Positions 35,327 to 43,293 of a DNA stretch of 59,241 nt are shown piece by piece. Both the position numbers and the translations under genes were made by a program. The notes under the pieces were generated by a model. It was not told the origin of the DNA, did not search any database, and saw nothing but the letters and a program-made list of their open reading frames with translations. How positions within the stretch are numbered: the stretch's first letter is position 1; every line of letters begins with the position of its first letter. The stretch comes from Streptomyces ureilyticus (GTDB lineage Bacteria > Actinomycetota > Actinomycetes > Streptomycetales > Streptomycetaceae), in NCBI RefSeq assembly GCF_011045025.1, contig NZ_JAAKZX010000036.1, forward strand, positions 1-59,241, read 5' to 3'.

Positions 35327-35386
35327 CCCCATGCGGACAGGCCCCCTGCGGACAGGCCCCACGTGGACATGCCCCACGCGGACATG
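35327..35386. repeat. Four tandem 15-bp repeats
   Basis: Four contiguous units start at 35327, 35342, 35357 and 35372, with consensus CCCCAYGCGGACAKG and one to three differences per copy. Located between the 10-bp repeats and the start of the protease-kinase operon. Confidence 0.8.
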
Positions 35387-35561
35387 AGAGTCGCGGGGTC
35401 GCTCGTTCGGGGCACGTTGAACCGTCGCTGACCTCGGACGCCGGACCGGCCGGTTCCGGTCCTCACCAGGTCATCTCCCGCCCCGCTTCCGCTCGTTGAC
35501 CGGCTCAATCCCGGTCACGGGTCTAGGGAGAGGCCGTGCGACGCGCGTACGCTGATGTGGC

Positions 35562-36965
35562 ATGGGGGAGCTACGGGCGGACTGGCGGTTGAGGCTGCGG
35601 CGCGGGGACGCGAGCGGTCCCGTGTGTGGTGCGGGCGTGCTGATCGATCCGGACATCGTGATGACGTGTGCGCACGTGGTGCGTGACCCGGACGACGTCA
35701 TGTGGGTGGAGTTCGCCGAGAACCGGGAGATCGAGCCGGTGGCGGCGCGAGTCGCCGAGGGCGGCTGGCTGCCCGGTGCCGACGGACAGGGCGAGGACGT
35801 CGCGTTACTCCGGCTGGAGAGCCCGCGCCCGCAGGCCCGCCCCGCCACCCTGGAATCCCGGATGTGGGCCGGACTCCCGGTGTACGCCACGGGGTACGCG
35901 AAGGGGTTCGAGGACGGCATGGCCCTGCACGGCACGATCGGCGGGGTGAGCGGTGAGTGGGTGCAGGTGGACGCCGTTCATCGCAGGGGGGTCGTCCGCC
36001 GGGGCTTCAGCGGCGCCGCCGTGTGCACCAGGCCGGACGAGCGGAACTCTCCCCGGGTGGTCGGGCTGATCGTCAGCTGGCGTGGCGACATGGGAATGCC
36101 GCTGCCCGACGACAACCGGCTGGCCTTCTCGTATCTCATCCCCGTCGAGCGCATTGCCGAACTGTCGCCCAGGGTCAAGGAGTTGGTCGGTCCGGGTGCC
36201 TGGAACCAGGGCTTCGAGGACCGGCTGGGTACCTGGTTCGAGGGCCCCGACGAGGAGCCGGTGAAGATCACCGTCGTGCCGCCGGACAGCGGCAAGGCCC
36301 GCCCGCTGCGGTTCTTGCTGAACCGCGCCGAGCTGCGCTACCAGGGCGGCCGCTCCAGCAGACCCGCACTGGCAGACCGCGCCCTGGATTACATCGCGTA
36401 CACGCCTGGACGAGAGTATCTGGCGTACTGGGACTGGCTGCTCGGCACCCGGCGCAGTCCGGGCGCGGTGAGGCTGCGCGAGCCTGAACATCCCGTCGTC
36501 GCGGTCGACGGCATGGACCAGAAGCTCAAGCCACAACCACCCGTTGTCGCCGTCGACGGCCTGGACCAGGAGCCCGACCCCCGGCCGTTGATAGAGCTTC
36601 TGGACAGGCTGCGCAGGGTGGGCTTCAGGCTGCTGATCGTCTTCCGTGCCGAGGGCGGCACCGGCTGGACGGCGGCCCGCGACGTACTGCTGGCGCCCGC
36701 GCTCGAGGAGCACGCGGACCTGCTGCTCACCCGTCTGAACAAATTCGAGGTCGACCACGCGGTCAAGGACGGCGTGGTCAGCAGCGGCTCGCTGGGCTCG
36801 GAGTCCTTGGTGGTCGATCTGCGTCGTACCGAACGCCGCGCGATCGACGGCATCAGCGATCCGCAGGAGCGCCTGAAGCGGCTGCGCAAGCTGATCAAGA
36901 GGCTGCGCACGGACCTCAGCTTCTATAGGCGCGCGGACCTCCGCTCCCACGGAGGACCGGTATGA
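35562..36965 (+). CDS. Cytoplasmic trypsin-like protease with degenerate NTPase-like tail
   Basis: A 467-residue protein. The N-terminal trypsin-fold domain has the triad His38 (MTCAHVV), Asp79 (GEDVALLRL) and Ser150 (RRGFSGAAV). No signal peptide is present, so it acts inside the cell. Residues about 290-460 resemble the core of a STAND/AAA ATPase without Walker A: VVAVDGLDQ looks like Walker B and LLIVFRAEGG like sensor 1, and PVVAVDG(M/L)DQ is duplicated at 311-320 and 327-336. First gene of a five-gene operon; its stop overlaps the kinase start as ATGA. Similar protease-effector architectures occur in actinobacterial conflict systems. Its substrate is unknown. Confidence 0.8.
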   Translation: MGELRADWRLRLRRGDASGPVCGAGVLIDPDIVMTCAHVVRDPDDVMWVEFAENREIEPVAARVAEGGWLPGADGQGEDVALLRLESPRPQARPATLESRMWAGLPVYATGYAKGFEDGMALHGTIGGVSGEWVQVDAVHRRGVVRRGFSGAAVCTRPDERNSPRVVGLIVSWRGDMGMPLPDDNRLAFSYLIPVERIAELSPRVKELVGPGAWNQGFEDRLGTWFEGPDEEPVKITVVPPDSGKARPLRFLLNRAELRYQGGRSSRPALADRALDYIAYTPGREYLAYWDWLLGTRRSPGAVRLREPEHPVVAVDGMDQKLKPQPPVVAVDGLDQEPDPRPLIELLDRLRRVGFRLLIVFRAEGGTGWTAARDVLLAPALEEHADLLLTRLNKFEVDHAVKDGVVSSGSLGSESLVVDLRRTERRAIDGISDPQERLKRLRKLIKRLRTDLSFYRRADLRSHGGPV

Positions 36966-39268
36966 CCTCCTGCCCTCACCGCCGCTTCACCGGCGCCCCG
37001 TGCGGCGGCGCCGTCCTGCCCACCGGCTACTGCGCCGAGTGCGGTCGCGCCGCGGAGAACGACCAGGGCCTGCCTCAACTCCCCGAGAAACCCATGGAGT
37101 TCGGCCCCCGGGAGCTGCTGGCCCTGCCCGAACACGAACCGCGGGCCCCCGAGGAGCGCCTGATCAGCGCCGAGGCCCCGCTGCGTATCCGGATGACCTG
37201 CTCCAAAGCGGAGTGCGGCATCACCTTCGCCCCGCCCTACACCGAGGGCCCGGTGCCGATAGAGGGCTACTGCCCGGCCTGCGACACGCCCTACTCGTAC
37301 CGGCCCGAACTGACTCGGGGCGCTGTGCTGGGCGACAAGTACGAGATCATCGGGCCCATCGCGCACGGCGGCCAGGGCTGGGTCTATCTCGCCCGCGACA
37401 ACAACCTCCGCGACTGGGTCGCCGTCAAGGGCCTGCTCAACCGGTACGAGGAGGACGGCCCCAAACACGCGGACGTCGAGCGCCGCAATCTCGTCGCCAT
37501 CCGCCACCCCCGCATCGTCCAGATCCGCGACTTCGTCAGCCACCGCGACACGTCCGGCAAGGTCACCGGCGGCTACATCGTCATGGACGACGTAGGCGAC
37601 CGCACCCTCCAAGCGGTCATGGAGGAGACCCGGCGAGGGGAGTACGTGCTCGACATCGAGGATGTCGCGGCGTACGGCTGTCAGATCCTCGAAGCGCTCG
37701 GCCATCTGCACGCCGGGGGCGAGAAGCAGTTCGTGTACGGGGACCTGAAGCCGTCCAACGTCGTGCACCACAAGGACGGCGTCAAGGTCATCGACCTCGG
37801 CGGGATGCGCGAGCAGGGCCAGAGCGAGCCGCCCGCCCACGTCACCCCCGGCTACCTGGCGCCCGAGTCGGAGAACACCACCACCCTCACCGTCGCCCAT
37901 GATCTGCACACCGTCGGCGTCACCCTGCGCGAACTGGCCACCTATGCCGTCGGTGACGACGTACCGGGGCTCGGCGCCGCCTCCTTCCACTGGGTAGTCG
38001 AGCGCGCCACCCGTAGGGATCCCGGCCGCCGCTTCGCCGACGCACAGGAGATGGCCGGCCAATTGCGCGGCGCGCTGCGCGAGATCCGGGCCCTGCGCGG
38101 CAAGACCGACCCGCCCGAGCCCTCCGCGTACTTCCGGCCCTCCGCCCAACTCCTCGGCGCACGGCTCGGCACCGTGCCCGGACTCGACCACTGGCTGGCC
38201 CGCCCGCGCCGCGACCGACACAGCCCGCCCACCGCGCCCGCCCTGGACCTCGGCGCGCCCACACCCACCGAGATCGCCCGCTATCTTCCGCTTCCGCGGC
38301 GCTATCCGGGCGATCCGCAGACCAGCCAGTTCGAGATAAGCAGTGGCTACGACCCCGGCAAACTCCTGAGCCAGGACACCGAGAGACCCACCTCGGTGGA
38401 GATCTGCCTGCACAACGTACGGGTCCTGGTGGGCCGGGACGGCAGGGACGACCTGGAGCGCGCTCAGGAGGAACTCGATACCGCCGACTCCATCCCCGGG
38501 CCCCGGGCCGTACGCGACTGGCGGCTCCAGTGGCACCGCGGCCTGATCGCGCTGCGCCGCGCCGATCTGTACGACGATCCGCGCCAAGTCGCCGAGGCCC
38601 AGGAGCACTTCACCGAGGTCCGCTTCGACCTGCCCGGCGAGTATGCGCCGAAACTGGCGCTCGCCTACTGCCTGGAAGCGCTCAGCGAGGCGGCCAGGGC
38701 AGGAGCGGGAGTGGGCGGGGGCGCCGAGCCCACCGCCCGGCAGCTGTACGAGTCCGTACTCGCCCGAAACCGCTCGCACGGCGGCGCCGCCCTGGGCCTG
38801 GCCCGGATCGCGCTGCGCGCCGGCGACCGCGCGGCCGCCCTGGACGTGCTCGGCCGGGTCCCCGTTGGCTCGCTCGACCACACCGTGGCCGCCATCGCCG
38901 CCCTGCGCGTCCGGGCCGCACGGCTGCCCGCCGGATCGCACCCGCTGCCCGCCCCCGCCGACGTGGACGCCGGCCTCGACGAGCTGAAGCGCGCCGGCGA
39001 GCAGGCGCCGGGCGCCTCCGAGCTGCGGCTCTCCGAGGACGAGGCGTTGCGGCTGCGCACCGAGCTGTACGAGTGGAAGCTCGACGCGCTGTACGCACGC
39101 GGCGACCGCCTCGGGCCGCGCCGCCCGCTGTCGGCCGCGGAGCGCGACGTACGCGAACAACTGGAGCAGCACTACCGGCAATTGGCCGTACGTCACCAGG
39201 ACTCGGCCGCCGCGCACGAGCACCTGGTCGACCTGTCCCACGCGATACGACCGCAGACCCTCGTCTGA
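36962..39268 (+). CDS. pknG: PknG-family serine/threonine protein kinase
   Basis: A 768-residue soluble kinase of the PknG type. An N-terminal zinc-ribbon-like segment (Cys4, Cys14, Cys24, Cys27) precedes a rubredoxin-like module (Cys80, Cys85, Cys104, Cys107). The kinase domain has IAHGGQGWVYLA (135-146), Lys156 in VAVKGLL, catalytic Asp261 in FVYGDLKPSN and metal-binding VIDLGGMRE; the YxDLKP and DLG forms match PknG rather than the usual HRD/DFG kinases. The C-terminal half is helical TPR-like. In mycobacteria PknG controls glutamate metabolism through GarA/OdhI-type FHA proteins. The following genes encode a sensor-like membrane protein and lipoprotein. Confidence 0.92.
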   Translation: MTSCPHRRFTGAPCGGAVLPTGYCAECGRAAENDQGLPQLPEKPMEFGPRELLALPEHEPRAPEERLISAEAPLRIRMTCSKAECGITFAPPYTEGPVPIEGYCPACDTPYSYRPELTRGAVLGDKYEIIGPIAHGGQGWVYLARDNNLRDWVAVKGLLNRYEEDGPKHADVERRNLVAIRHPRIVQIRDFVSHRDTSGKVTGGYIVMDDVGDRTLQAVMEETRRGEYVLDIEDVAAYGCQILEALGHLHAGGEKQFVYGDLKPSNVVHHKDGVKVIDLGGMREQGQSEPPAHVTPGYLAPESENTTTLTVAHDLHTVGVTLRELATYAVGDDVPGLGAASFHWVVERATRRDPGRRFADAQEMAGQLRGALREIRALRGKTDPPEPSAYFRPSAQLLGARLGTVPGLDHWLARPRRDRHSPPTAPALDLGAPTPTEIARYLPLPRRYPGDPQTSQFEISSGYDPGKLLSQDTERPTSVEICLHNVRVLVGRDGRDDLERAQEELDTADSIPGPRAVRDWRLQWHRGLIALRRADLYDDPRQVAEAQEHFTEVRFDLPGEYAPKLALAYCLEALSEAARAGAGVGGGAEPTARQLYESVLARNRSHGGAALGLARIALRAGDRAAALDVLGRVPVGSLDHTVAAIAALRVRAARLPAGSHPLPAPADVDAGLDELKRAGEQAPGASELRLSEDEALRLRTELYEWKLDALYARGDRLGPRRPLSAAERDVREQLEQHYRQLAVRHQDSAAAHEHLVDLSHAIRPQTLV

Positions 39269-39354
39269 CCCCGGCCCGACCCCGCACAGGCACAGCGACA
39301 GCCACAGCCGAAGCACACACAAGCGCACCAAGCCGAAGGAGCGCTGGAGGACAC

Positions 39355-40764
39355 ATGAGCAGCCCCACCCGGCCGCCACATCTGGACATTCGGCTCTCCG
39401 TCGATCACGAACGCGATCTGCGCCCGCATCGCGGCGCCCAGCTCGAGGCCCATCTGCGCGTCGAGATCGCCGACACTGGCGTCCCCGCCGAACTTCCGGC
39501 CGTCGAACTCGCCGTGATCATCGCCCTCGACGTCGCCGAACCGCGCCGCCACACCGTGCGGCACGCCCTGCCCGCGGCACTGCGCGCCCTGCCGGACGGC
39601 ATCTCCTACGCCGTCCTCGGCTCCGGCCCCGAGCCGGACCTGTGCTACCCGGTCGGCGGCGAGGAGTGGGCCATAGCCGGCACGCACGACAAGCGCCGCG
39701 CCGCCTTCGCGGCCCAAGCCCTCGCCCTCCACCGGGACGGCCCGCGCCCGGCCGGGTACGCCGTCTGGATGGCCCGGGTACGGGCCCTGCTCGCCGCCCG
39801 CCCCTTGTCCGTACGTCATCTGCTGCTGATCACCGACGGCAGCAGCGGCCCCGGCGAAACCCGCCTGGAGGAGGAACTCGACGCCTGCGCAGGACAGTTC
39901 ACCTGCGATGTGCTGGCCATCGGCACCGACTGGGCGCCCGACCCGCTGCTGACCATCGCCGAACGCCTGCACGGCACCGCCGAGTTCGTGGAGGAGCGGC
40001 TGGGCAACGCGATCACGGGAGCGATCCGGCGGCTGCGCCGGGTGCACAGCCCCGAGCTGCCCATCGAGGTGACCGCCCGGCTCGCCGTCCGCCAGGCCGC
40101 CCTCGGCGAGAAGGCGCCACGGCCGCACCGGCTCGGCGGTCTGTTCGAGCCGGGAGAGCCGGGACGCCCGCACCGCTGGCGGTTCCCGACGTACCAGTGG
40201 GAGTCCGGTGTCCGCGACTACCTGCTCACCCTGGCCGTCGACGCCGAGGGCGACCCGCTGGAGACCGACCTTCAGTTCGCCGTGGTCAGCATCGGCGATC
40301 AGTCCGTGCCCGTGATAGCCCGCTGGCATCGCGCCGACGAGCGAAACCCCTGTGTCGTGGCCCCGGAAGGCGGCGCAAGCGTCCGCAGCATGCAGGACGT
40401 CACTGCCATGCACCACGCTCTGCGCACCGGCCTCCGCGCCCTCGATCCGCTGCAACGCGAGCTCGCCGAGCGGCACTTGGGCGAGGCCGCGCGTCTCGCC
40501 ACGCGGCTCGGCGTCAATCGTGTGCTGGAGAACATCCGTGCGTTCGCGGACATCATCGACGCCGAGGCGGGCCGGGTCCGACTGCATGCCACGGTGAACA
40601 CCGAAACGCTCGGCCAGAAGATCCTGTGGGCCGGATCGCGGCCCGGCGGACCGCTGATCAAGGCCCCGATCAGGACAGGCGGCGGACCGCGCTGCAGGGA
40701 CTGTCAGCACCGCGCGGGTCGTGAGGCCCGCTACTGCATCAAGTGCGGAGGGCAACTCCTGTGA
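39355..40764 (+). CDS. vWA-domain protein with C-terminal zinc ribbon
   Basis: A 469-residue protein. Residues about 1-230 form a von Willebrand A fold (ELAVIIALDVAE, VRHLLLITDGSSG, TCDVLAIGTDW), but the MIDAS is degenerate: the first loop reads DVAEP instead of DxSxS, so metal-dependent ligand binding may be lost. A beta-rich region follows. The C-terminus has a zinc ribbon with Cys447, Cys450, Cys461 and Cys464 (CRDC, CIKCG), similar to the ribbon at the kinase N-terminus. The start is ATG at 39355 after GGAGG. Probably a scaffold or partner of the kinase; that is inferred from gene position. Confidence 0.8.
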   Translation: MSSPTRPPHLDIRLSVDHERDLRPHRGAQLEAHLRVEIADTGVPAELPAVELAVIIALDVAEPRRHTVRHALPAALRALPDGISYAVLGSGPEPDLCYPVGGEEWAIAGTHDKRRAAFAAQALALHRDGPRPAGYAVWMARVRALLAARPLSVRHLLLITDGSSGPGETRLEEELDACAGQFTCDVLAIGTDWAPDPLLTIAERLHGTAEFVEERLGNAITGAIRRLRRVHSPELPIEVTARLAVRQAALGEKAPRPHRLGGLFEPGEPGRPHRWRFPTYQWESGVRDYLLTLAVDAEGDPLETDLQFAVVSIGDQSVPVIARWHRADERNPCVVAPEGGASVRSMQDVTAMHHALRTGLRALDPLQRELAERHLGEAARLATRLGVNRVLENIRAFADIIDAEAGRVRLHATVNTETLGQKILWAGSRPGGPLIKAPIRTGGGPRCRDCQHRAGREARYCIKCGGQLL

Positions 40765-41840
40765 GCGACCAGGCGACGAAGCGTCCCGCCGCATCGGCCG
40801 GCGCCGGCCCTCGCACAGGAACGGGGCCGTCAGCCGCGTACCGCAGACGGCTCAGCCGCTACCGGACCCGCAGGCTCCTGGAGTTCCACCTCCTGGCGAT
40901 GGCCCTCGCCGCGGTCGTCGCGGTCACCGCGCTGCTGGTCTCGTACCGCGAAGTGGCGCTGAGCGCCGACGGCCTGCGGTCACAGGCCGCCCCCGCCGTG
41001 CAGGACGTGGCTGCGACCCGGCTCGCGCTGCTGCGCGCCGACTGGGAGGCCAACTGGGTCAAGGAGAATCTCAACGGCGTGCCGGCCGCGGGGGAGAGCT
41101 ACCAGTCGCAGCTCTCTGCGGCCGATCAGAGCCTGTCCCGGCTCGCCGAGAGAACCAGCGACGACCTCGGCACGATCAACGGCCTGCTCGACTCGTACGG
41201 CACCTCCATCACAGACGGCGCCCTCTACTATCACGACGACAGGCCCATACAGGACCAGAAGTTCAGGGAGGCTGGCTCGCTGCTCATCCGCAGCGATGTG
41301 GGCCTGGTGCCGCGCCTGGACAAGCTGCAGAACGGGCAGATGGATCGCGCGGAGCGGCTCGCCACGATGGGCGCACTCGGGTACACCGGCTGGGTCGTCG
41401 CCGAACTTGCCCTGCTCGTCCTCGCGTTGACACTGCTGTCCGCGCTGTGGGTACTGCGCGACCGCTGCGGCCGGGACTACAACCCGTGGCTACTCAGCTC
41501 CCTCGTACTCACCGTCGCCCTCGCCGTGGTCCCACTCCTCGCCATGACCGTCACTCAGCGGCATCTGGACAACGCCCGAGACAAGCTCACCGCGATCACA
41601 ACCGTCGCGAAGCAGACCGAGCGCGAAACGAAGGTGGACACCACTGACGCGCGCGTGAGGCTCGACGGCGCCCAGACCAGGGTCTCCAAAACGTCTCAGG
41701 AAGTACGCAAGGAACTCAGCGCACACGAGTGGCAGAACTCGGTGTACTACGGCGCGCTCGGCGGCGGCATCCTCGTCTTCCTCCTGCCCGCCACCGGCAT
41801 CGGACGAAGGCTCAACGCCGACTACTGGAGGGCCCGTTGA
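40761..41840 (+). CDS. Four-helix membrane protein, GlnX-like in layout
   Basis: A 359-residue integral membrane protein with four predicted helices: about residues 44-66 (LLAMALAAVVAVTALLV), 208-230 (GWVVAELALLVLALTLLSAL), 243-264 and 330-348. The two extracytoplasmic segments (about 67-205 and 265-328) are helical and coiled-coil-like. This topology resembles the four-helix GlnX protein that sits with PknG and GlnH in mycobacteria, although I cannot show sequence homology. It starts with GTG overlapping the vWA stop (GTGA) and ends overlapping the lipoprotein start (TTGA). It probably transmits ligand binding outside to the kinase inside. Confidence 0.75.
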   Translation: MSDQATKRPAASAGAGPRTGTGPSAAYRRRLSRYRTRRLLEFHLLAMALAAVVAVTALLVSYREVALSADGLRSQAAPAVQDVAATRLALLRADWEANWVKENLNGVPAAGESYQSQLSAADQSLSRLAERTSDDLGTINGLLDSYGTSITDGALYYHDDRPIQDQKFREAGSLLIRSDVGLVPRLDKLQNGQMDRAERLATMGALGYTGWVVAELALLVLALTLLSALWVLRDRCGRDYNPWLLSSLVLTVALAVVPLLAMTVTQRHLDNARDKLTAITTVAKQTERETKVDTTDARVRLDGAQTRVSKTSQEVRKELSAHEWQNSVYYGALGGGILVFLLPATGIGRRLNADYWRAR

Positions 41841-43138
41841 CCAGGTTCCGCACCGTACTCCTTGTCTGCGCCCTGCTCTTCACGGCATCGGGCTGCGAAC
41901 TCGCCGCGCCGGGCCAGGCGGAAGGCGAGGAGGAGGTCACCATCCTCGGCACCTGGACCGGCCCCCAGGAAACGGAGTTCAAGAAGCTCCTCGATAAACT
42001 CGACATCCCATACGAGTACGAAGGCACCGCCGCGCAGCGCGAGGTGCTGCTCTCGCAGGTGCAGGCGGGCGAGCCTCCGGACATCGTGATCATGCCCGGA
42101 CTCGGTGAACTCGCCGAGTACGCCCATCAGGATCGTCTCGAGAAGCTGGACGACAAGGTCTACAAGAAGAGCGAGTACGGCCCGCCCTGGCAGCCCTCCG
42201 GCAAAGGCACGGAATCGGTGTACTGGGTGCCACTGAGGGCCGACCTGAAGAGCATCGTCTGGCATCGCAAGGGCGCCGAACCGCCCAAATCGCCCGCACC
42301 GCCAACGAGTTGGTGCATGGGCATGGGCGACGACGGCCCCTCCGGCTGGCCCGGCAGCGACTGGATCGAGGACCTGGTGCTACAGGACTCCGGACCCAAG
42401 GTGTACGAGCAATGGGTGCGAGGCGAGCTGAAATGGACCGACAAGCCGGTGATGGACGCCTGGAATGCCTGGGGTGACCTGCTCACGCAAGGCAACAAGG
42501 GGTTGGCCGCGCGGGCGCTGATCGCCGACCACCGGGGGGCCGACGACGACAGCAATGGACTCCTGTTCAGCCAAAAGGGATGCTCGCTGGAGCATCAGGG
42601 GTCCTTCGCGCCCTTCTTCTATACCGAGGACAGCGCCAGGGATGTCGACTTCAACGAGAGAGCCAAGGATGTTGACTTCACGGACTCGGCCGACCTGCTG
42701 CCCCGCGGCCCTTACGGTGTGAAGGCCCACGAGGTGACCGGAGACTTCGCCGCCCTCTTCAGCAGCAGGCCTCAGGCCAAGAAACTGCTGAGAGAGCTCG
42801 CTTCCAAAAATCACCAGCAAACCTGGGCCGACGACGCCGGAGTGTTCTCCGCCAACAACAAGGTCCGCTCCAGGAGGGGTGGATTGGAGAGCGAAGTCGT
42901 CAAGCGGCTCACCTCCGAAGACACCGCTCGCTGCCTGGACGCCTCGGACGTAATGCCCCCCGCCGTACGCGGCGCCTTCTACGAGGCGATCTTGCTGACC
43001 CTCACCCGTTACAGCGAGGGCAAAGGGCCGGGAAGCGTCGAGGGCATCCTGGAGAACGTCCAGAAGGTCCAGGGTGCCCAGGGTGCCCAGGCCAAGAACG
43101 AGTTCGCCCGCACCGACGTGTGCAGCACGCCACAGTAG
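41837..43138 (+). CDS. Orphan extracellular solute-binding lipoprotein (SBP family 1-like)
   Basis: A 433-residue lipoprotein. The signal (RTVLLVCALLFTASGC) ends in a lipobox with Cys at about residue 19. The mature protein starts with VTILGTWTGPQETEFKKLL and contains GEPPDIVIMPGLGEL, typical of ABC family 1 (sugar-type) binding proteins. No permease or ATPase gene is nearby. It starts with TTG at 41837, overlapping the membrane protein stop. It takes the place that GlnH occupies in the mycobacterial PknG operon, but is of a different binding-protein subfamily, so its ligand may be a sugar or polyol; inference. Confidence 0.82.
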   Translation: MTRFRTVLLVCALLFTASGCELAAPGQAEGEEEVTILGTWTGPQETEFKKLLDKLDIPYEYEGTAAQREVLLSQVQAGEPPDIVIMPGLGELAEYAHQDRLEKLDDKVYKKSEYGPPWQPSGKGTESVYWVPLRADLKSIVWHRKGAEPPKSPAPPTSWCMGMGDDGPSGWPGSDWIEDLVLQDSGPKVYEQWVRGELKWTDKPVMDAWNAWGDLLTQGNKGLAARALIADHRGADDDSNGLLFSQKGCSLEHQGSFAPFFYTEDSARDVDFNERAKDVDFTDSADLLPRGPYGVKAHEVTGDFAALFSSRPQAKKLLRELASKNHQQTWADDAGVFSANNKVRSRRGGLESEVVKRLTSEDTARCLDASDVMPPAVRGAFYEAILLTLTRYSEGKGPGSVEGILENVQKVQGAQGAQAKNEFARTDVCSTPQ

Positions 43139-43170
43139 CCCCCTTTGTAGAACCCCAACAAGCCAGACCG

Positions 43171-43219
43171 CCCCTGAGCTGGTGGTTGACCCGCATGCCA
43201 CCCAGGTTCTGTTCAGGGG
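43171..43219 (+). terminator. Possible terminator after the kinase operon
   Basis: CCCCTGA (43171-43177) can pair with TCAGGGG (43213-43219), with an inner CTGGTGG/CCACCCAG pairing, forming an interrupted stem-loop 33 nt after the lipoprotein stop. Weak evidence. Confidence 0.35.
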
Positions 43220-43293
43220 TACCAGGAAAACGACCCGGAGACTGTGAGGAGTCGACGGCCCGCTTTCGATGGTGGACTTCGTAAGGTCGCTAC

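Larger units (their letters stand above)
35204..35561. other. Divergent intergenic region between yceI and the kinase operon
   Basis: This 358-bp region carries the promoters of both divergent units. It holds two tandem repeat arrays (35291-35320 and 35327-35386), described separately, and no credible gene. The frames that cross it are continuations of shadows of yceI. The immediate upstream of the protease gene (35500-35561) has no obvious hairpin. Confidence 0.5.

Noticed and set aside
34082..35431. 449-codon plus-strand frame
   Set aside because: It crosses the amidase and YceI genes antisense and reads into tandem repeats; no domain is visible.
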